Source: a virus. From it: a stretch of 33,994 bases of DNA. The stretch is from IMG/VR virus record IMGVR_UViG_3300031788_000066, positions 1 through 33,994 of that record. One strand, given 5' to 3'. The notes beneath the pieces were generated by a model. It saw nothing but the letters and a program-made list of their open reading frames with translations. It ran no database searches and was not told where the DNA came from. Of this stretch, positions 23,671-30,658 are shown in pieces; position 1 is the stretch's first letter, and each line of letters begins with the position of its first letter. The position numbers and the translations under genes are program-made.

Positions 23671-24812
23671 TCCATCACCAAGGGCGGTTGCCCATCAGCA
23701 AACGGGTCGGTCTTTTCCTCGACTAATTCGCCTTCAACCGTTTCAAGATTTTCCGTTGGTTCGGGTTCTTCCGTTTTTTGTCCGGTCGGTGAGTCGGGAT
23801 CGAATGACGTGGCGAACGCTTGGAACGCTGGCAAATCGGCGCATCTCGCATCAGTCCCGGCTAGATAGACGAGAGCCCAATCCAAATCCCGATCTTTGCA
23901 AATGGCCTTGAATTTCTCATAGTCCGATCTGATTGCACCGTCCGAGAAATTCCAGCCCGCATCCTTAACCGCTTGAGTCGCAAGAACGAAAACCTCGTCA
24001 GTTCGTTTGGCCGTTGGCAAAGCGTTTGCCGTGCCTTGCGTTAGCGCCTGAGTCTCTTGAGGCAGTTGCAATGCAAGCCGCCTGGCCTGACCTTCCATCG
24101 TGTTCTCCATGAGGGCCTTCACGAAGTCGGGAGGGTTCGCGTCTAGTGTCAGTCGAGCGGTTACCCATCTAGTAACTTCTTCACCAACGGTTTTGCTCAT
24201 TTTGTGGATGGTAAGCAGACAATAGGCGTGTTTCAGGCCCATAGAGCGCAAGGTTTCGACCATGCCGTTCACCTCTTTGTTAAATATCACTCCCTTGCTG
24301 GTGAGTTGCCAAAGGGTGATATCTTTAGTGGCAGGCAAAATGACGCGCAATGTTGTCGAAAGGTCGCATTGACGATCCTGTAGGTCCGCTCCAAGCCCAT
24401 CTGGGTCGCAAAGGCACGGAACGATCCCGCGATCCTCGCAGAAAATAATCTTCTTGGCTTTCCGTCTGATTTCGACGTACTTGCATAGAAGACCGTCGCA
24501 TTGGTGGGTCCGCGTCTTGCCGTCGTTCTGAGTGAAATTCTCATCCACGCTTAGCCGAGTGTCCACGATGACGCTAATCTGATTCACTTCGGTCGATAGA
24601 TCCCACTCGCCAGGACGATCCTTCCATGGGCGAAGAATTCCGGGGTAGGCCGCTTTCAGATTTTCCATGGCCGCTTTATCCGGACATGTGAATCTGTATG
24701 TGCTTCGTCCCTCAGGGTGGGTTCCGTCACCACTCTTGTTCGGCACTAGCTCACCGATACGGATGTGTCCGACTCTTGTTTGCGATCTTTGGCGTTCAAT
24801 TGAAATTGGCAT
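23667..24812 (-). CDS. phiC31 gp3-like protein (recombination directionality factor family)
   Basis: A 381-residue protein. The opening (ERQRSQTRVGHIRIGELVPN), the segment RSTYRFTCPDKAAMENLKAA, then PWKDRPGEWDLSTEVNQISV, and a Cys-rich part (Cys105, 110, 125, 133, 135, 149) leading to DLSTTLRVILP match the family of phiC31/phiBT1 gp3, also called hydrolase or metal-binding protein. In phiC31 gp3 switches the serine integrase to excision, but homologues are common in phages beside nuclease and ATPase genes, where a DNA replication or recombination role is more likely. No integrase is in the window. The C-terminus is acidic. GGAG lies nine bases before the ATG. Confidence 0.7.
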   Translation of the reverse strand: MPISIERQRSQTRVGHIRIGELVPNKSGDGTHPEGRSTYRFTCPDKAAMENLKAAYPGILRPWKDRPGEWDLSTEVNQISVIVDTRLSVDENFTQNDGKTRTHQCDGLLCKYVEIRRKAKKIIFCEDRGIVPCLCDPDGLGADLQDRQCDLSTTLRVILPATKDITLWQLTSKGVIFNKEVNGMVETLRSMGLKHAYCLLTIHKMSKTVGEEVTRWVTARLTLDANPPDFVKALMENTMEGQARRLALQLPQETQALTQGTANALPTAKRTDEVFVLATQAVKDAGWNFSDGAIRSDYEKFKAICKDRDLDWALVYLAGTDARCADLPAFQAFATSFDPDSPTGQKTEEPEPTENLETVEGELVEEKTDPFADGQPPLVME

Positions 24813-24825
24813 GATGATTTTCTCC

Positions 24826-26061
24826 TTAACCGAATGGCGCGGGTCTTACCGCTGTCTTGGGCGTCGTTTCCTTCTTGGGTACGCCTAACTGTCGTTGCTG
24901 GTGAGCCTTTGGAACGTTGTCCGCGTAGTCAACCCACTGGCAGAGTCCACGGAATCCGCGAATAGGCGATTCTGATCTTGGGTAGGTGTAGAGTGCGGCT
25001 CCAAGCTGTTTGGCTTTGCTTTCCAGCGTTCCGAACTCTGTTTCGAGTCCCAGTGCCGATGCGTGGGGGCCGATGTGAAGGGAGGCTATGAAGTCGGACG
25101 GCGGCAAGTCGTACTCTTCACCGCTTTCGATAAGCACGATTCTGTCACAAGCTTCGTATGCCGACACTTGGGCCTGAACCGCCTTATGGTTGATTGCGTT
25201 TGAATGCTTAAAATCACACCAGAGGGACACGCTATCTTTGCCCCATGCGCTCGGCCAGTCATATTTGTAGGTGCTTCTGTCGAGTGAGAAATGAGCGTCA
25301 ACGGTGCCAGCGTAGCCGGTCTCGCAAACCTCTAAGCACCATCGCTGCATGGTCTCAGGGAGTTTGTCAAACTGGGCGCGGGTGAGTCCACAACGTCTTA
25401 GCAGGATCTCTTCAAATAGTTCGTGGTCGATCGTAACCGGGATATGAACAACCATCGCCTCTTGCCCAACCGTCGTCCATGTCGGGTTGGCTTTCAGAAT
25501 CCACTCGGACGAGCTGACAGTGTAGGAATAAGCTGCGGCGCAAAGGTCCTCAAGTTCTTTGATAGTTGGCAGGTAATCCGGATTGTTCTTTGGAACGAAT
25601 AAATTTAGCTTAATCGCCTCGTGCCTTAACCACTCCATCATGAGGTCCCGGTCGGGTGCCATTTCAGGGGATGCCCCGTCAATCTTGAGCGCGCACTTGT
25701 AAACCCAGTGGTGCCCCAGCGATCCTATGCGGGCCTTGTGGTCGCGGTACCGTTCGTGGGCGAGCATTCGAACCTTCCAATCCATGATATGGGCTACCGC
25801 TTGCTCCATGCTCATGTGTTTACCTAGCTGACTAGCGCACGATTCCAAGATAACCGGGTCGTCGGTTGGTGTACCTGCGGCGATTAGAAAGCCGATGCAG
25901 TCCAAAGCCGCTTCTTTGCCAGACCACGGAATAAGATGTTGACCGGGCGCGTACCCTAGCTTTGTCGTCACACTTTGGAGAGGGATACCGTGGTATCGGT
26001 AAGAGCCGCCCGAATCTCTTCGGGCGTAGTAGGGGACTTCGATGGCTGAGTTTTTAACCAT
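24826..26061 (-). CDS. PD-(D/E)XK nuclease (RecB/Cas4-like exonuclease)
   Basis: Probable DNA exonuclease of 411 residues. The catalytic core is visible: GTVDAHF with Asp255, then WCDFKHS with Asp283 and Lys285 (the D-x-K element), then AQVSAYEAC with Gln298, the QxxxY of RecB-like nucleases. Glu186 in SSSEWIL precedes them as in the family. The N-terminal SVTTKLGYAPGQHLIPWSGK and GSLGHHWVYK (His117) fit the helical lead-in of phage members. It sits beside an SbcC-like ATPase and the gp3-like gene, so all three likely form a recombination module. Start overlaps the ATPase stop as TAATG. Confidence 0.85.
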   Translation of the reverse strand: MVKNSAIEVPYYARRDSGGSYRYHGIPLQSVTTKLGYAPGQHLIPWSGKEAALDCIGFLIAAGTPTDDPVILESCASQLGKHMSMEQAVAHIMDWKVRMLAHERYRDHKARIGSLGHHWVYKCALKIDGASPEMAPDRDLMMEWLRHEAIKLNLFVPKNNPDYLPTIKELEDLCAAAYSYTVSSSEWILKANPTWTTVGQEAMVVHIPVTIDHELFEEILLRRCGLTRAQFDKLPETMQRWCLEVCETGYAGTVDAHFSLDRSTYKYDWPSAWGKDSVSLWCDFKHSNAINHKAVQAQVSAYEACDRIVLIESGEEYDLPPSDFIASLHIGPHASALGLETEFGTLESKAKQLGAALYTYPRSESPIRGFRGLCQWVDYADNVPKAHQQRQLGVPKKETTPKTAVRPAPFG

Positions 26062-27596
26062 TACTCTGAATCAACCTCCTTAGACTCCAAGCTTTCGGCC
26101 AGCTTCTTTTCAAGGGCTAGTTGCTCGTCGGCGTAGACCACCTCTGGATCGGCTATGCGGCCCTCGTGCAGGAAGTAGTCAACCGTTCGGAATCCTTCGA
26201 CTACTTCACCAGCGGTAACCGCGATCTCCGTAAAGATGTAGGTTTTGGACTCTTCCGCGATCTTGCGAATGATCTCCATATTTTTGGGCGTGATCTTCTC
26301 GCCGTCGCCAAGAGCGAATATCCGCATCATCGGCTTTTCCATCACGCCAAAGCTCGTGGCGAACCGGATCTTGGTTTCAGTGTTGTGCTGCCTCAGCGGT
26401 AAACCGTCAATCCAAATCGCATACTCTCTCTTTTCAGATTCAGGCTTCGACGTGTCGCGGATCTCAAAGCCAGGGAATGCAAATCCCGATGATTGAGCAG
26501 ACTCGAATAGTAGTTTTTTCTTAGCGTTGCGGGCATCAAGAAGTTGTTTCTCAAGATCGGCTCGTCTGGTTTCGGCTTCCTGATATTCGGCCAAAGCCGC
26601 ATCAATACGCTTGTTCTCCCTAACGTTTGCATTCGTGGTGTCAACCGTCTTGATTCTCTCTTCAATCTCGGCGGTGGATTCAGGAACGAATGAATCAAGG
26701 TTCGTTTGAGCGGTTTGCAAGGATTCCTTTGTCTTCTCGTGGATGCCCTCGCATCTCTCAATGTCGGCGCGTTGCGCATTGAGCTTGTCTTGAGCCGCCT
26801 TTAGCTCATCCTGAAGCTTCTTGATAAGGTCTTTGGTTTCGGTCTCGCTCGTTTCGCGGGTTTTGATAGCCTCAGATTCGGCTTTCTCCTGGGCTGTCCA
26901 TTTATCCAAGGCTGATTGCAAAGTGACTTGCTCGGCGTTGTGATTCTGGAGCTTCTGAAGTTCGGCAATCAGCGCGGATGCATCTTCCTCCACTTCGGGC
27001 GCGTCAACCTTTTTCATGCCGGCATTGCGCTTCGTGATTCGGTCGACGTCGGCGTTAGCTACCTTGCGCTTGTCGACTAACTCAGCCTCAAGTGAATCAA
27101 GTTCTGTCGTATCGACCCGGAAAGCGTTGCGGATCGCTTGGACTTGCTCGGCATCTTTCTTTTTTAGGAAGTCTCCGATATCGAACGTGATTGAGCTAAC
27201 AAGGCTCTTTAGGCGCTCGGCGGGTGGAGGACTGGCAAGCGTGGCCCAGCCATCTTCCGTGTTCACCTGGATCTTCACTTCGTAATCGATCTCGCCTTCA
27301 CGTTTGCCTGACTGCACCTTAAAGCACCTGGCAATCACCTTTAAGCGGTCGAACACCAATTCAGCGCGGGCCTCATTTGCTCCTTGTCGAATCGGCAAAT
27401 TATCCGTTGGTTTACCAAGAATCGCCATAGCGATACCCTTGATGAGGCTAGACTTCCCGGCTGCATTGTCACCGCCAAGAGCGATGAAGTATTTGCCGGG
27501 TGGGATGTCTTGCAACAGAACGTCTTTGATTCCCTCGAAATTGGTGAGGGAATACGCGACTAGGGTTAATGGCTTTTTCTCTTGCTGCTCGATCAT
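26061..27596 (-). CDS. SbcC/RecF-like ATPase with coiled coil
   Basis: A 511-residue SMC-type ATPase. The Walker A motif GGDNAAGKSSLIKG is at residues 41-54, after the typical start LTNFEGIKDVLLQDI (L-x-N-F-x-x-I/x-D). Residues about 165-350 are a long coiled coil (for example LIKKLQDELKAAQDKLNAQR). The C-terminal lobe contains IWIDGLPLRQHNTETKIRFA (signature-like) and RIFALGDGEKITPKNMEII where a Walker B hhhhDE is expected; here the acidic pair is replaced by GDGE, which is unusual. Half the size of SbcC. It probably handles DNA ends together with the neighbouring nuclease. Starts in an ATGA overlap with the KTSC gene. Confidence 0.85.
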   Translation of the reverse strand: MIEQQEKKPLTLVAYSLTNFEGIKDVLLQDIPPGKYFIALGGDNAAGKSSLIKGIAMAILGKPTDNLPIRQGANEARAELVFDRLKVIARCFKVQSGKREGEIDYEVKIQVNTEDGWATLASPPPAERLKSLVSSITFDIGDFLKKKDAEQVQAIRNAFRVDTTELDSLEAELVDKRKVANADVDRITKRNAGMKKVDAPEVEEDASALIAELQKLQNHNAEQVTLQSALDKWTAQEKAESEAIKTRETSETETKDLIKKLQDELKAAQDKLNAQRADIERCEGIHEKTKESLQTAQTNLDSFVPESTAEIEERIKTVDTTNANVRENKRIDAALAEYQEAETRRADLEKQLLDARNAKKKLLFESAQSSGFAFPGFEIRDTSKPESEKREYAIWIDGLPLRQHNTETKIRFATSFGVMEKPMMRIFALGDGEKITPKNMEIIRKIAEESKTYIFTEIAVTAGEVVEGFRTVDYFLHEGRIADPEVVYADEQLALEKKLAESLESKEVDSE

Positions 27597-27961
27597 GCTA
27601 CTTCACTTTCCTTAACTTCCATGCCTGCCCAAACTTCGGCGGCTTCCTCGGGAGTTAGTTTCACAAACGGGAACGGATCTTTTCGTAGGCCTACGATGTG
27701 TTTCAGCGCATACGATCCTTCTGAACCGATCTTATAGGGCATCGATTCTTGGCGCTCAATGATCTCCTGTTCGGTCAGCGTTGATGCATAGTCTTTGACC
27801 ATCGTTAGGCCGTTGAATACGGCCTCTGCAATACCAGGTCGGTGATAGCTGTACGTTGCGTTAGGAAACTCCAAAAACAGGAGTTCCTTTTCAGCGTCGA
27901 GCGCGGCGCGGGTGATCTTGCTGGATGAGTTTATGAGTGTGTGATATCTGAGTGTTTTCAT
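27593..27961 (-). CDS. KTSC-domain protein
   Basis: A 122-residue protein whose first half fits the KTSC domain: HTLINSSSKITRAALDAEKE, LLFLEFPNATYSYHRPG and VFNGLTMVKDYAST, comparable with the family order S-x-x-I ... L-x-V-x-F ... Y-x-Y-x-x-V ... The second half is acidic and helical (LTPEEAAEVWAGMEVKESEV). KTSC domains occur with RNA/DNA-handling proteins, but their function is not well defined. ATG 27961 is chosen because it overlaps the stop of the preceding mini-gene (ATGA) and has GAAGGA just upstream. A longer frame from 28072 would read poor sequence through that mini-gene. Confidence 0.75.
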   Translation of the reverse strand: MKTLRYHTLINSSSKITRAALDAEKELLFLEFPNATYSYHRPGIAEAVFNGLTMVKDYASTLTEQEIIERQESMPYKIGSEGSYALKHIVGLRKDPFPFVKLTPEEAAEVWAGMEVKESEVA

Positions 27962-28059
27962 AGTCCTTCTGGCTCCAAATCGCCTGTGAAAATCGGGTCG
28001 GGAAAGCAGGTGCATTCTGCGAGGTCGCAGTAGGGGCAGATGTAAATGTCGTCGTTCAC
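27958..28059 (-). CDS. 33-residue Cys-rich (zinc-knuckle-like) mini-protein
   Basis: GTG at 28059 overlaps the preceding stop as GTGA, and its TGA overlaps the next ATG as ATGA, so the frame is fitted exactly between two real genes. The product (34 codons with stop) contains CPYCDLAECTC, that is C-x2-C-x4-C-x-C, a possible metal-binding knuckle, between MNDDIYI and an acidic end (GDLEPEGL). Its length is unusual for a stand-alone protein. Confidence 0.6.
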   Translation of the reverse strand: MNDDIYICPYCDLAECTCFPDPIFTGDLEPEGL

Positions 28060-28382
28060 TGCGCCCTCTCAATCCGGTCGTCCCGAATCTGTTCGCGGGT
28101 TGGTTGCTCGCCTAGATGCATGGCCGCTACGGTTTTAGCCGCCGCCCTGTGAGATTCGGACGTCTCCGGGTCTACGCCATCCCATGCCGTATCTAGTGCG
28201 AGGGCGAGTCGGTAAATCGTCGCCTCCGCTGATTCGATGGTGTAGCCGATATCGGCGCGAAGAATGACTTCGCGAACGTCTTGCTCCACCGATTTGAGTT
28301 CTTCCGTTAGCCGCCTCATGTCCTCCCTCGCGGCGATCAAATGACCGAGGACTTGGAAGGCTAGGTCTAGTTGGCGATTCAT
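28056..28382 (-). CDS. Hypothetical helical phage protein (108 aa)
   Basis: An almost entirely helical protein: LDLAFQVLGHLIAAREDMRR, then LTEELKSVEQDVREVILRAD and a further helix (ESHRAAAKTVAAMHLG). The first half may form a coiled coil. No family recognised. AGGTGA lies five bases before the ATG, which overlaps the preceding stop as ATGA. It ends with charged residues (IRDDRIERAQ). Confidence 0.7.
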   Translation of the reverse strand: MNRQLDLAFQVLGHLIAAREDMRRLTEELKSVEQDVREVILRADIGYTIESAEATIYRLALALDTAWDGVDPETSESHRAAAKTVAAMHLGEQPTREQIRDDRIERAQ

Positions 28383-28495
28383 GATCTCACCTGTCGTGGA
28401 TTCTCAGATCGGGATTTCTGCCAAGTGCGGTAACCCTTGGATCGCTTCAAATCCGTCTTGGGTCTAACGCCTAATTTGCGTCCGTAAAGGCTCAC
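28379..28495 (-). CDS. 38-residue basic mini-protein
   Basis: GTG at 28495 overlaps the preceding stop as GTGA, and its TGA overlaps the next ATG as ATGA. The product is very basic (MSLYGRKLGVRPKTDLKRSK, then TWQKSRSENPRQVRS), suggesting nucleic-acid contact, which is an inference from charge alone. Confidence 0.55.
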   Translation of the reverse strand: MSLYGRKLGVRPKTDLKRSKGYRTWQKSRSENPRQVRS

Positions 28496-28626
28496 TTCTG
28501 CCCATCCTCTTTGTTCTCGGTTGCGAGAGTAGCGAGGATCTTGTACAGTTGGTCGGTGCTTTGGGCGCTGAGAATGTCAGCGAGGGTGAATGATGGGCTC
28601 CTTTCAGGGCCGTTTGCGATAAGCAT
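28492..28626 (-). CDS. 44-residue first gene of the leftward operon
   Basis: ATG at 28626 with GGAG eight bases upstream; ends in a GTGA overlap with the next mini-gene. Product has a helical centre (FTLADILSAQSTDQLYKILA) and a charged end (TENKEDGQK). An overlapping frame from ATG 28640 on this strand has worse composition and no coupling to the next gene, so I prefer this one. As the first gene after the divergent switch it may be an early regulator or host-directed peptide. Confidence 0.55.
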   Translation of the reverse strand: MLIANGPERSPSFTLADILSAQSTDQLYKILATLATENKEDGQK

Positions 28627-28664
28627 ATCGTTTGCTCCATGCGCTCCTTGTTGGGCGCACCACT

Positions 28665-28693
28665 AATATACACGAAATGTTAGGCGAATGTAA
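28665..28693 (-). promoter_or_regulatory. Candidate promoter of the leftward operon
   Basis: On the minus strand, TATATT (28670-28665) could be the -10 box and TTACAT (28693-28688) a weak -35, 17 bases apart. Transcription would begin near 28657, about 30 bases before the first ATG. The middle and first phased repeats fall on the -35 and the spacer, as an operator would. Confidence 0.5.
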
Positions 28694-28705
28694 GATAAAT
28701 GTTAG
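28676..28705 (+). repeat. Three 8-bp direct repeats at 11-bp spacing, probable operator array
   Basis: AATGTTAG at 28676-28683, AATGTAAG at 28687-28694 and AATGTTAG at 28698-28705. Starts are exactly 11 bp apart, about one helical turn, so a protein could bind all three on one face of the DNA. They lie between the divergent start codons. Confidence 0.75.
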
Positions 28706-28714
28706 ATGTCGCTG

Positions 28715-28720
28715 TATACT
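28715..28720 (+). promoter_or_regulatory. -10 box of the rightward operon (possible leaderless start)
   Basis: TATACT ends eight bases before the ATG at 28728, so transcription would start at or beside the start codon, as for the lambda cI leaderless transcript. No good -35 is seen at the right distance (28692-28697 is AAGATA), which suggests that a protein bound to the upstream repeats activates it. Confidence 0.5.
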
Positions 28721-28727
28721 ATTTTCG

Positions 28728-28922
28728 ATGGACCAACCACTACACGATCAACGGAAAAAGCTTTCTTGGGCTGACAAGGTTGAGATTCATAGTCTCTACA
28801 CAAACCGAACAAAGACAGGGCACACCATGATCAGCCTTGCCGAAAAGTACGGCGTCGTGCGCCAGACCATCGCGCTTGCGGTTGACGAAATCGCGAAGAC
28901 TAAGGAGAAGAAAACCAAATGA
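28728..28922 (+). CDS. Small helix-turn-helix DNA-binding protein
   Basis: A 64-residue protein. Residues 34-55 (MISLAEKYGVVRQTIALAVD) form a helix-turn-helix of the kind L-A-x-x-Y-G-V-x-R-x-T-I, after a basic N-terminus (LHDQRKKLSWADKVEIHSLY), and the end is a Lys-rich tail. It is the first rightward gene after the divergent region, and there is no ribosome binding site before its ATG. It is therefore the best candidate to bind the phased repeats and govern both operons. A GTG at 28632 in the same frame would add a poor-looking extension through the promoter. The next gene starts in an ATGA overlap. Confidence 0.75.
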   Translation: MDQPLHDQRKKLSWADKVEIHSLYTNRTKTGHTMISLAEKYGVVRQTIALAVDEIAKTKEKKTK

Positions 28923-29248
28923 ACAGGCGAGCCGTACCGCTCGAATCATTCGTCGAAATGCTTTCCAAATTGGAGCAAGGCGGCGTTGTTGAAGAGATCG
29001 AAGATCACCTTCGCAATGTTGTCCGCAAGGTCACTGAGACCAACCAGGCGGGCAGCGTGACTATCACCCTAAAGGTCATGCCGGGGAACTCTAAGAAGTC
29101 CTCTAACCAGATTCGCATTGAAGAGAAAGTAGCGTCATCAGTCCCGAGACTGTCGGGCGAATCCATCTTCTTCGCGACCGAAACCGGCGACCTATCTCGC
29201 CACAACCCAGAGCAGGGTGCTCTATCATTCGAAAAGGAGATTAGCTAA
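28919..29248 (+). CDS. Conserved phage protein, partner of DUF2303 gene
   Basis: A 109-residue protein. The pattern SVTITLKVMPGNSKKSSNQI, then a Val/Pro strand and ESIFFATETGDLSRHNPEQG, is known to me from phage proteins encoded directly before DUF2303 genes, here also the case. The start is helical (LESFVEMLSKLEQGGVVEEI). Probably a small alpha/beta protein working with the DUF2303 product; function not established. Starts in an ATGA overlap and ends in TAATG with the next gene. Confidence 0.7.
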   Translation: MNRRAVPLESFVEMLSKLEQGGVVEEIEDHLRNVVRKVTETNQAGSVTITLKVMPGNSKKSSNQIRIEEKVASSVPRLSGESIFFATETGDLSRHNPEQGALSFEKEIS

Positions 29249-30069
29249 TGGCTATTGAAGAAAAATCACTCGCAGATGTTCTTGAATTCGTCCGGGGCAT
29301 GACGGACGGACAAATTAAACAAATCGACGTTGGCGGCGTAGCATTACTGCATTCCAAGGAGACAATCGAAGTCGAAGATCTGCAAGCGATCGTCGATAAG
29401 TATGCTAAGGGGCCACGACGAATCGAAGCCCACATCCAGCTTACCGACGTTGATAGTTTGACGTCATATCTCGCGCGTTTTGGCGACCCTTTCGGGGTAC
29501 CCGCTGACGATCCTATCTTGATTGTGGCCGAAATTAAGGCGGCTAGGATCGTTGCCAAGATCGACTACCACACGCATGATTCACCTTCATGGTGTGGGCA
29601 CACGGCAACCCTTATTTCTCAGCGCACGCCAGAATGGGGCGCGTTCTCGAATGTCAACGGAAAGTTCCAGACGCAAGACGAATTCGCCAGGTTCTTGGAA
29701 AAGTATTCATCCTGGATCATTCAACCCGACGCGGCAACGGTTGTTGAACTCGTCGAGAATTTGGAGGGGACCACTACGGGCACATGGTCGGCAAAACCTA
29801 ACCGAACGAACGGGAACTTTAAGTTCTCGCACGAAGAGGAGACGATAACGACGGTGACTGTGCCGGTGAAGCTTCTAATCGAAATTAAGCCTTTCTATCA
29901 CTCCAAGAGTGAGCCGATAGGTGTGAGAATTCAGCACAAGTTCGTCGGCGGCAAACCTCAGTTTGCGCTCATCATTGACAACATTGAGGAAGTCGAATAC
30001 GAGGCCCTTCTTCAAACCATCCAAGAGGTAGAGACCGCGACCGGCTTACCGGTTCTCGTCGGGCCTTAG
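29248..30069 (+). CDS. DUF2303 (YfdQ-like) protein
   Basis: A 273-residue protein. The family's recognisable core is present: IDYHTHDSPSWCGHTATLIS, then TPEWGAFSNVNGKFQTQDEF with ARFLEKYSSWIIQPDA, and later FKFSHEEETITTVTVPVKLL and IEIKPFYHSKSEPIGVRIQ. DUF2303 proteins are widespread in phages and prophages (YfdQ in Escherichia coli) next to recombination or early genes; their activity is unknown. TAATG overlap with its partner gene shows coupling. A pair of competing hairpins begins at its stop codon. Confidence 0.88.
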   Translation: MAIEEKSLADVLEFVRGMTDGQIKQIDVGGVALLHSKETIEVEDLQAIVDKYAKGPRRIEAHIQLTDVDSLTSYLARFGDPFGVPADDPILIVAEIKAARIVAKIDYHTHDSPSWCGHTATLISQRTPEWGAFSNVNGKFQTQDEFARFLEKYSSWIIQPDAATVVELVENLEGTTTGTWSAKPNRTNGNFKFSHEEETITTVTVPVKLLIEIKPFYHSKSEPIGVRIQHKFVGGKPQFALIIDNIEEVEYEALLQTIQEVETATGLPVLVGP

Positions 30070-30104
30070 TCAATATGGGGCCTTGACTGGCCCCTAGCAA
30101 TTTT
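30068..30104 (+). promoter_or_regulatory. Candidate attenuator: two mutually exclusive hairpins
   Basis: AGTCAA (30068-30073) can pair with TTGACT (30083-30088); GGGGCC (30077-30082) can pair with GGCCCC (30089-30094). Each hairpin hides half of the other in its loop, so only one can form. The second is followed within seven bases by TTTT (30101-30104), like a weak terminator. It starts within the stop codon of the DUF2303 gene. Confidence 0.5.
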
Positions 30105-30116
30105 AGAGGAAACCCC

Positions 30117-30308
30117 ATGAAAAAACGACCTAACCAACTCCACTGGCCCGAATCTGGCTACACGCCAGTTGGCCCCTTTCTCGTTGATAATTGGTCTATG
30201 CCCTACGTTGTCGGGTTGGCTTTCGCCCTGGGCTTTCTGCTGATTCGTGAGATAGTGTTCTGGGCGGTACCGGTCATCGACGGTTGGATTCGGGGGGCTG
30301 GGTGGTGA
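30117..30308 (+). CDS. Small single-pass membrane protein (63 aa)
   Basis: Good ribosome binding site (GAGG eight bases before ATG). After a polar N-terminus (MKKRPNQLHWPESGYTPVG) comes a hydrophobic stretch at about residues 29-52 (PYVVGLAFALGFLLIREIVF) and a Trp/Gly-rich end. One transmembrane helix is likely. Function unknown. Its stop overlaps the GTG of the next gene. Confidence 0.65.
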   Translation: MKKRPNQLHWPESGYTPVGPFLVDNWSMPYVVGLAFALGFLLIREIVFWAVPVIDGWIRGAGW

Positions 30309-30658
30309 ATCCAATCTATCGAACATTAACCGGTGGCATTGAATGCACGATGGAGGGCGGCAAGCTCTTTGTCCGTGAATTTAACGAAGAGAAATCCCGG
30401 TTTAACCGTGGTCCGTGGGTTGAGAATCCTATTTCTAAGGATGAGGCATACGCGAGTTGGCGTAACGCTGCAATCGATATTGAGCGTTTTAGGTTAGGCT
30501 GCATGTACCACTGCCTCACGTCGGAAACCAAGTCGGGCTGGCTTATCGAATACCGATCCCAAGAGCTACGCAGAAAAATTGACGCGCTTACTGTTGAATA
30601 CGAGCAGGCGTTAGCGGACGAGATGGTTGATAGGCCAAAGATTGAGGGGCAACCATGA
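30305..30658 (+). CDS. Hypothetical phage protein (117 aa)
   Basis: GTG at 30305 overlaps the preceding stop (GTGA), and the ATG of the next gene overlaps its end. The product has PIYRTLTGGIECTMEGGKLF, followed by a helical middle (KDEAYASWRNAAIDIERF) and a charged C-terminal helix (ELRRKIDALTVEYEQALADE). A TTG at 30284 in the same frame is the alternative start. No family recognised. Confidence 0.65.
   Translation: MNPIYRTLTGGIECTMEGGKLFVREFNEEKSRFNRGPWVENPISKDEAYASWRNAAIDIERFRLGCMYHCLTSETKSGWLIEYRSQELRRKIDALTVEYEQALADEMVDRPKIEGQP

Noticed and set aside
23667-24812. Calling the gp3-like gene a proven integrase excision factor
   Set aside because: Family resemblance only; no integrase in the window and the neighbours point to general recombination.
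28464-28640. Minus-strand frame from ATG 28640 with AAGGAG upstream
   Set aside because: Spacing to the ATG is too short, composition is poor, and the overlapping 44-codon frame is coupled to the next gene.
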